Shown here piece by piece: positions 6,546 to 10,945 of a stretch of 10,945 bases of DNA (position 1 is its first letter; each line of letters begins with the position of its first letter). The notes below the pieces were generated by a model that did not search any database, was not told where the DNA came from, and was given only the letters and a program-made list of their open reading frames with translations. The stretch covers positions 1 through 10,945 of the forward strand of contig JAGRHW010000095.1 of assembly GCA_020444765.1 (NCBI GenBank), in the 5' to 3' direction. The stretch is from Gammaproteobacteria bacterium (GTDB taxonomy: Bacteria; Pseudomonadota; Gammaproteobacteria; Granulosicoccales; Granulosicoccaceae). Position numbers and translations under genes: made by a program.

Positions 6546-9065
6546 TTAATTCAGGATTTCCGGACTGCCGATATGATAGCCCTGCGCGAAGTCCACGCCG
6601 AGATCGGTCACCGCCGACAGCAACTGACTGTTTTCAACACAGGTGGCGACCGTTTGCTTGCCGAGCGCCTGACCGATCTCGTTGATCGCCCGCACGGTTG
6701 CATGATCGATCGGATCATCCAGAATATCGCGCACGAAACGCCCGTCGATTTTCAGATATTGCACCGGCAGATTTTTCAGGTAAGCGAACGACGACAGTCC
6801 GCTGCCGAAATTATCCAGGGCAAAGCGGCAGCCCAGCTCGCCGAGATGATGAATGAATTTGGTCGCACTCGACAGATTGGCAATGGTCGCGGTCTCGGAC
6901 AACTCCAGACATAGCTTGTGCGCCGGCACGCCGCTGTTGGCGATTTTGCGCTGCATGGTTTCGCTGAACACTTCGCTGGCGAACGACTGACCGGTCAGAT
7001 TGATACTGCACATGCCGAGCTCGTCGATCAGGCGCGGATTGCGGCGCAGCCAGTCCAGCGTCAGGTCGAGCACGTTTTCGTCAAGCCGAGTGGCCAGACC
7101 GTAGCGTTCAGCGGCCGGCAGAAAAGCCTGCGGATTGATAATAGCGCCGGCCGAAGTTTCCAGGCGCATGAGGATTTCGAAGTAGTTTCGGCCATTTTTC
7201 TTCAGTGGCAGGATTTTCTGAGCACTGATCTTCAGGCGTTTATCGCTTATCGCCGCGTTGATCTGATCGACCCAGTGCGTTTCGCCCTGACGGATGTTTT
7301 TCTGCGTTTCGCTGTCCTGATAGACGACGACGCGGTTACGCCCGGCATCCTTGGCCAGATAACAGGCCATATCGGCGGCGCGGAACAGCGAGCTGGTATT
7401 TTCCCAGCGCTTGTCGACCAGCACGACACCAACACTGACCCCGATGGAAAAGCGGTTGTCTTTCCAGAGAAACTGGAAGTTCTCCACCTCACTGCGCAAC
7501 TGATTGGCCAGACGCAAAGCCTCGCTGACGCCGCAGTTGTATAAAAGCACGGCAAATTCGTCGCCACCGATTCGGGCCAGGACATCGCTTTTACGAACCT
7601 GGGCCTGGAACAGCGCGGCCAGCTGGCGGAGCAGCTCATCGCCGGCCTCGTGGCCGCTGGTATCATTGACTATCTTGAAGTTATCGAGATCGAGAAAACA
7701 CAGGGCATGGGTTTGCTGATCATCCCGTGCGCTGTTGATCGCGTGTCTTGTCGCCTCTTCGAATTTACGACGATTCACCAGGCCGGTCATGGAGTCATGG
7801 CTGGCATGGTAGGTCACCGCCTCGACCAGCTGGTGAGTACCGGTGATATCCCGCCCGGAACCCCGGTAGCCGCAAAACTGGCCTTTCTCGTTGAAAACCG
7901 GAACCCCGCTGTAACGTATCACACGAGTCGATCCATCCGGATGCGCCCAGGTGAATTCAAAATCCTTGAAACGCTGGTGATGCAACAGACGATCGAGCTG
8001 TTCGGTCCAGTGATCGGAATTTTCAGCGGACTTGCCGTTTCGGGCCAGATCCTGGCTGCTTGCGCCAAGCAACTTGCTGACCGAGACGCCAAGCGCGCTT
8101 TCGACTTCTTCGGACAGATAGCTGAACCTCAGGAACCTGTCCATTTCCCAGAAGAAATCAGCCGAAGCTTCAGCGTAATTACGAAAGCGCTGTTCGCTTT
8201 CGATCAGCATCTGTTCACTGAGCGCCTGCTCGGTATTATCGACGAAACTCAGCTGCACGGCCTTGTTGTTCAACCAGACGACCTCGCGCGCCTGAACACT
8301 CAGAACCAGCGATTGCCCGCCTTTACGCACTCCCTGCAGCTCAAACACTTCGGCAAGCCGTGACTGCACACTGCTTACCGGAAGCCGCGCGCCAGGGTTG
8401 CGTTTCGCCCATTCATCGAGGCGCAAAAGCGTCGTGGCCTCGGCGCTTCGTATCAGTTCCACCGGTGATGCAAAACCAAAAATATTCGCCGCCGCGCGGT
8501 TGGCATAAACAATCTTCGCGCCGCGCACGATCAACACGCCGTTCGGCATGTTATTCATCAACTGCTGAAAGTCGGTACTCTGTGCCTTGCGGACCACCGA
8601 GATATCGCTCTTGCTGGTGGTCAGGTGATCCATGGAAAAACCGCCCTTGTCGATCTCGGCACGCTCACCAGCGCCTGCGGTGGGCCGGGCATCCGCGGTT
8701 TTGCCGGGCTTTTCGGATGGCGCATTGATAATACTGATATCGATGCCAACGACCCGCTTGTCAGCAGAATGCACGGGCTTACGCAGAATCAGCCGTCGAT
8801 TGCGGTCCGCGGATGGACGGACCTCCGGCTCGAGTGGAAAAACATTCGATTTACCGGTCAGGGCCACTTCTGAATCAAGCTTCAGATAGACCATGGCTCT
8901 AGCCGACTGGAAAAGCTCGACATCCGACTTGCCGATCAGCTGCTCAGGAGAAGCAAACCCCATGGCCCGGGCGTATCCCGGACTGCAGGCACGGTAGACC
9001 AGATCCAGATCTTTCAGGGCAACGCATTCACTAAGGGTTTCGATCTGCGATACATCAACGGTCAT
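6546..9065 (-). CDS. PAS-PAS-PAS-GGDEF-EAL c-di-GMP signalling protein with degenerate EAL domain
   Basis: From the ATG at 9065 the protein has 839 residues and no membrane helix, so it is probably cytosolic. Three PAS-like sensors precede the output: about 10-115 (SPGYARAMGF, IGKSDVELF), 165-280 (NGVLIVRGAKIVYANRAAANIFGF) and 290-410 (ending GYRGSGRDIT). The GGDEF domain (about 420-585) has FLDLDNFKIVND and an intact GGDEF at 500-504. An RKSD I-site (491-494) lies five residues before it, which suggests c-di-GMP synthesis with product inhibition. The EAL domain (about 605-835) keeps Glu630 (EILMR), Asn689, Glu721, Lys772 and Gln828. However, DDFG is DNFG (Asn752) and the AExVE Glu is Thr808, so hydrolysis is doubtful. 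A TTG at 9116 would extend it by 17 residues, but the ATG fits the first PAS better. Substrate signals are unknown. Confidence 0.93.
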   Translation of the reverse strand: MTVDVSQIETLSECVALKDLDLVYRACSPGYARAMGFASPEQLIGKSDVELFQSARAMVYLKLDSEVALTGKSNVFPLEPEVRPSADRNRRLILRKPVHSADKRVVGIDISIINAPSEKPGKTADARPTAGAGERAEIDKGGFSMDHLTTSKSDISVVRKAQSTDFQQLMNNMPNGVLIVRGAKIVYANRAAANIFGFASPVELIRSAEATTLLRLDEWAKRNPGARLPVSSVQSRLAEVFELQGVRKGGQSLVLSVQAREVVWLNNKAVQLSFVDNTEQALSEQMLIESEQRFRNYAEASADFFWEMDRFLRFSYLSEEVESALGVSVSKLLGASSQDLARNGKSAENSDHWTEQLDRLLHHQRFKDFEFTWAHPDGSTRVIRYSGVPVFNEKGQFCGYRGSGRDITGTHQLVEAVTYHASHDSMTGLVNRRKFEEATRHAINSARDDQQTHALCFLDLDNFKIVNDTSGHEAGDELLRQLAALFQAQVRKSDVLARIGGDEFAVLLYNCGVSEALRLANQLRSEVENFQFLWKDNRFSIGVSVGVVLVDKRWENTSSLFRAADMACYLAKDAGRNRVVVYQDSETQKNIRQGETHWVDQINAAISDKRLKISAQKILPLKKNGRNYFEILMRLETSAGAIINPQAFLPAAERYGLATRLDENVLDLTLDWLRRNPRLIDELGMCSINLTGQSFASEVFSETMQRKIANSGVPAHKLCLELSETATIANLSSATKFIHHLGELGCRFALDNFGSGLSSFAYLKNLPVQYLKIDGRFVRDILDDPIDHATVRAINEIGQALGKQTVATCVENSQLLSAVTDLGVDFAQGYHIGSPEILN

Positions 9066-9100
9066 CGAGGGACGCCTGCGGGGGAATTGTGAATTTTCAT
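9062..9100 (-). other. Possible 12-codon upstream ORF overlapping the start of the c-di-GMP gene
   Basis: ATG at 9100 opens a frame coding MKIHNSPAGVPR and ends at TGA (9064-9062), sharing ATGA with the ATG of the large gene. Such an overlap can couple translation. No Shine-Dalgarno precedes the small frame, so it may be chance. Confidence 0.2.
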
Positions 9101-9156
9101 GGCATTTCGATCGCAAGTCTATGACAGGAGGTATTTTGCCTACTCAGCCTCGCTCT

Positions 9157-9162
9157 ATTATA
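9157..9162 (-). promoter_or_regulatory. Putative -10 box for the c-di-GMP gene
   Basis: On the minus strand this reads TATAAT, a perfect -10 hexamer. The 17-base-spaced -35 position has no good TTGACA match (CATGCA). A start near 9150 would give an 85-base leader. The leader contains ACCTCCTG (minus strand, around 9125-9132), which is complementary to a Shine-Dalgarno sequence. Inferred from sequence only. Confidence 0.4.
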
Positions 9163-9240
9163 GAATTCCCTCACAAAACTGCATGATGGCAATCCTTTGC
9201 GCTCTGGCGCGTCGATGACGAAAAACCGCGAGCGCTGTTG

Positions 9241-9246
9241 TATGAT
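9241..9246 (+). promoter_or_regulatory. Possible -10 box for the isomerase-like gene
   Basis: TATGAT matches 5 of 6 consensus bases and lies 34 bases upstream of the ATG at 9281. No convincing -35 is found at 16-18 bases. It is the only candidate in the divergent region between 9066 and 9280. Confidence 0.3.
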
Positions 9247-9280
9247 CAGCCTCTGTTTAGCCTGACCAGGAATCCGAGAC

Positions 9281-9883
9281 ATGGCCGATAAGATTGATTT
9301 TTATTTTGATTTTTCATCGCCTTACGGCTATCTCGCCAGCGAGCGTATCGAAGCCCTGGCGGCTCGGCACGACTTGCAAATCGATTGGCATGCGATTCTG
9401 CTCGGCTTTATTTTCCCGGTGACCGGACAAAAGCCGCTGGTCGATATCCCCCTGATCAACAGCTACTCGGAGCACGATATGCAACGCGCCGCACGCGAGC
9501 ACGCGATCGCTTTTCAGTGGCCGGGCGAGTTTCCGGTCAGTTCGGTTGCCGCCTGTCGGGCCTTTTACTGGCTGAAAAGCAATCAGCCCGGCTCGCTGAC
9601 GGGTTTTATCCATGCGATCTACCGCGCGTATTTCACCGAAGACAAACCGATAACGCGCCCGGCGGATGTTCTGGCGGTCGCGGCGGAAGCCGGTCTGCCG
9701 GCTGACGAATTGACGGCGGCGTTTGACGACCCGCAGATCAAGGCCGAAACCAGGAAGGCCGTCGAGCAGGCCATCGAAAAAGGCGTCTTCGGCTCGCCGT
9801 TCTTCATCGTCGACGGCGAACCCTTCTGGGGCAATGACCGCCTCGATCAACTCGATCGCTGGCTGCAAAAAGGCGGCTGGTAG
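9281..9883 (+). CDS. 2-hydroxychromene-2-carboxylate isomerase family protein (DsbA fold, GST kappa-like)
   Basis: This 200-residue soluble protein has the thioredoxin/DsbA-type fold of the HCCA isomerase and GST-kappa family. The N-terminal strand ends in FYFDFSSPYGYL, with Ser13 at the position of the glutathione-activating serine of NahD-type enzymes. Near the C-terminus is the GVFGSPFFIVDGEPFWGNDR block (168-187), including the cis-proline of GSP (171-173). NahD isomerises 2-hydroxychromene-2-carboxylate in naphthalene breakdown with glutathione, but no catabolic genes are nearby. The true substrate is therefore uncertain, and a general glutathione-dependent role is possible. The start has AGGA (9268-9271) nine bases upstream. 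The next gene begins two bases after its stop. Confidence 0.9.
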   Translation: MADKIDFYFDFSSPYGYLASERIEALAARHDLQIDWHAILLGFIFPVTGQKPLVDIPLINSYSEHDMQRAAREHAIAFQWPGEFPVSSVAACRAFYWLKSNQPGSLTGFIHAIYRAYFTEDKPITRPADVLAVAAEAGLPADELTAAFDDPQIKAETRKAVEQAIEKGVFGSPFFIVDGEPFWGNDRLDQLDRWLQKGGW

Positions 9884-9885
9884 CA

Positions 9886-10215
9886 GTGGCTCCAGACCCG
9901 CAACAGCAACAGCACAACCTGGCCCTGCTGGTCTATCTGCTGCAATTGCTGTCCATCCTGTTCGGCATCACGGCGATCATCGGCATACTGATCAATCACG
10001 TGAAATTCGGCGAGTTAAAGGATTCGCTCGCCGGTACGCATTTCCGCTGGCAGATCGTCACCTTCTGGCTGGGACTTGCCGTGGCGGCGGCCGGCTGGCT
10101 GACGGGCGGTTTGCTGGGCAGATACCTGTTTATTACCGCCGTCGTGTGGCTGTACTATCGCGCGATTCGCGGACTTTACTGTCTTTTTAAACGGCGTCCG
10201 GCGCCGCTTTATTAG
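9886..10215 (+). CDS. Small three-helix membrane protein, DUF4870-like
   Basis: This 109-residue protein starts with GTG (9886), two bases after the isomerase-like stop, with AGGCGG about ten bases upstream; the pair is probably cotranscribed. A Gln-rich N-terminus (PDPQQQQH) is followed by three hydrophobic segments: about 11-36, 56-76 and 80-100. The loop SHFRWQI-like motif (here THFRWQIVTFW, 51-61) after the first helix is typical of DUF4870-type membrane proteins. The tail is basic (FKRRPAP), so it probably faces the cytoplasm. No catalytic residues are apparent and the function is unknown. Confidence 0.8.
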   Translation: MAPDPQQQQHNLALLVYLLQLLSILFGITAIIGILINHVKFGELKDSLAGTHFRWQIVTFWLGLAVAAAGWLTGGLLGRYLFITAVVWLYYRAIRGLYCLFKRRPAPLY

Positions 10216-10240
10216 GCCGATCAACCGCTCTTGGAAAACA

Positions 10241-10945
10241 TCAGATAATACCTCTTTCGCGCAAACGGACGATCTCCTCCTCACTGAGCAAGGCGCCCAG
10301 TACTTCATCAGTATGCTCACCGAGTTCAGGGCCGGCCCATTCGGTGGCACCGGGTGTGTCCGATAACAGAGGCGGCAAGCCCGGCACATCCAGCGCCTTA
10401 TCGCCATAGTGGACGGTTTCGATCATCCCGCGGGCCCGATAATGCGGATCCCTGAAGATATCCTCAACACTGTAAATCGGCCCGGCCGGTACCGCCGCTT
10501 CATCCATCGCGGCCAGCACGTCGACGGCCGGCAACGACGCCGTCCACGCGCTGATCGCCTTGTCGATTTCCTGTTCGTGCTTCACCCGACCGGCATTATT
10601 GGCAAAGCGCGGGTCCTCTGCCATATCCGGTCGCCCGGCTTTTTCCATCAGGCGCACAAACAGCGAATCGCCGTTGGCGCCTATGACCACATGTTTGCCG
10701 TCAGCACAAAGATAGGTATTGGTCGGCACGATGCCGGTCAGGGTCGAACCCGATGGCTCGCGTTTTACTCCGGCTCCGGAGTACTCCGGCACCACGCCTT
10801 CCATCAGGTTGAAGACGGATTCATAGATGGCAACATCGACCACCTGCCCGCGGCCATCGAGTTTGCCCCGCCCCAGCAGCGCAAACAGTGTCCCTATGAC
10901 TGCATGCAAGCCAGCCAGCGTATCGCCTATACTCAGGTTCGGCCG
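10241..10945 (-). CDS. Class III CoA-transferase (CaiB/BaiF family), C-terminal part
   Basis: Class III enzymes move CoA between carboxylic acids through a covalent aspartyl-CoA intermediate. The window holds the last 234 codons; the frame runs off the right edge with no stop, so the N-terminal part (about 150-170 residues in the family) is missing. The visible part opens RPNLSIGDTLAGLHAVIG, whose Asp (codon 8, bases 10922-10924) aligns with the catalytic Asp169 of formyl-CoA transferase. Other family marks are GRGQVVDVAIYESVFNLME, PTNTYLCADGKHVVIGANGD, VEDIFRDPHYRARGM and the C-terminal GEHTDEVL. An internal TTG at 10909 should not be used as the start, because conserved sequence lies upstream. 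The substrate pair cannot be told from this part. It converges with the membrane-protein gene. Confidence 0.95.
   Translation of the reverse strand, partial: RPNLSIGDTLAGLHAVIGTLFALLGRGKLDGRGQVVDVAIYESVFNLMEGVVPEYSGAGVKREPSGSTLTGIVPTNTYLCADGKHVVIGANGDSLFVRLMEKAGRPDMAEDPRFANNAGRVKHEQEIDKAISAWTASLPAVDVLAAMDEAAVPAGPIYSVEDIFRDPHYRARGMIETVHYGDKALDVPGLPPLLSDTPGATEWAGPELGEHTDEVLGALLSEEEIVRLRERGII

Noticed and set aside
6918..8363. Two long plus-strand open frames (6918-7544 and 7650-8363)
   Set aside because: Both are antisense to the GGDEF-EAL gene, whose domain motifs are clear; the plus-strand translations show no recognisable domain.
9126..9132. Perfect Shine-Dalgarno AGGAGGT on the plus strand
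   Set aside because: The next start-like codon (TTG at 9136) is too close, and that frame ends after 16 codons with no recognisable sequence; probably chance.

Overview
The window is an ordinary-looking chromosomal stretch of a gammaproteobacterium with moderate to slightly high GC. The evidence is the gatCA / mreBCD divergent arrangement known from Pseudomonas-type genomes, an MreB very close to the enterobacterial and pseudomonad protein, and the gammaproteobacterial genes slyX and rsmJ. I cannot name a genus. There are no tRNA or rRNA genes, insertion sequences, CRISPR arrays or prophage signs.

Layout. Bases 1-1144 (minus strand) hold gatC and the 5' half of gatA, the tRNA-dependent amidotransferase genes; gatB is expected beyond the left edge. 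gatA is broken by an in-frame TAA at bases 18-20, and the reading frame resumes with family-typical residues after it. A 295-base divergent control region (1145-1439) separates gatC from a tightly packed plus-strand run: mreB, mreC, mreD (cell-shape elongasome), a D-2-hydroxyacid dehydrogenase and slyX (1440-5119). Gaps in this run are 18, -1, 8 and 4 bases, so it is probably one operon.

Bases 5133-5714 (minus) encode the most unusual gene: a clear homologue of the Rieske subunit of cytochrome bc1 (PetA) in which all four [2Fe-2S] ligands are replaced, while the two disulfide cysteines of the same motifs remain. Divergent from it is rsmJ (5759-6535), the 16S rRNA m2G1516 methyltransferase. 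Convergent with rsmJ is a large PAS-PAS-PAS-GGDEF-EAL c-di-GMP protein (6546-9065, minus). Its GGDEF half looks intact, with an inhibitory I-site, but its EAL half has lost at least one metal/catalytic acid.

The right end carries a plus-strand pair, a DsbA-fold 2-hydroxychromene-2-carboxylate isomerase-like protein and a small three-helix membrane protein, then the C-terminal part of a class III (CaiB/BaiF) CoA-transferase on the minus strand, cut by the window edge.

The genes are mostly independent housekeeping units. I see no defence island, biosynthetic cluster or mobile element. The two observations most worth following are the ligand-less Rieske homologue and the interrupted gatA.
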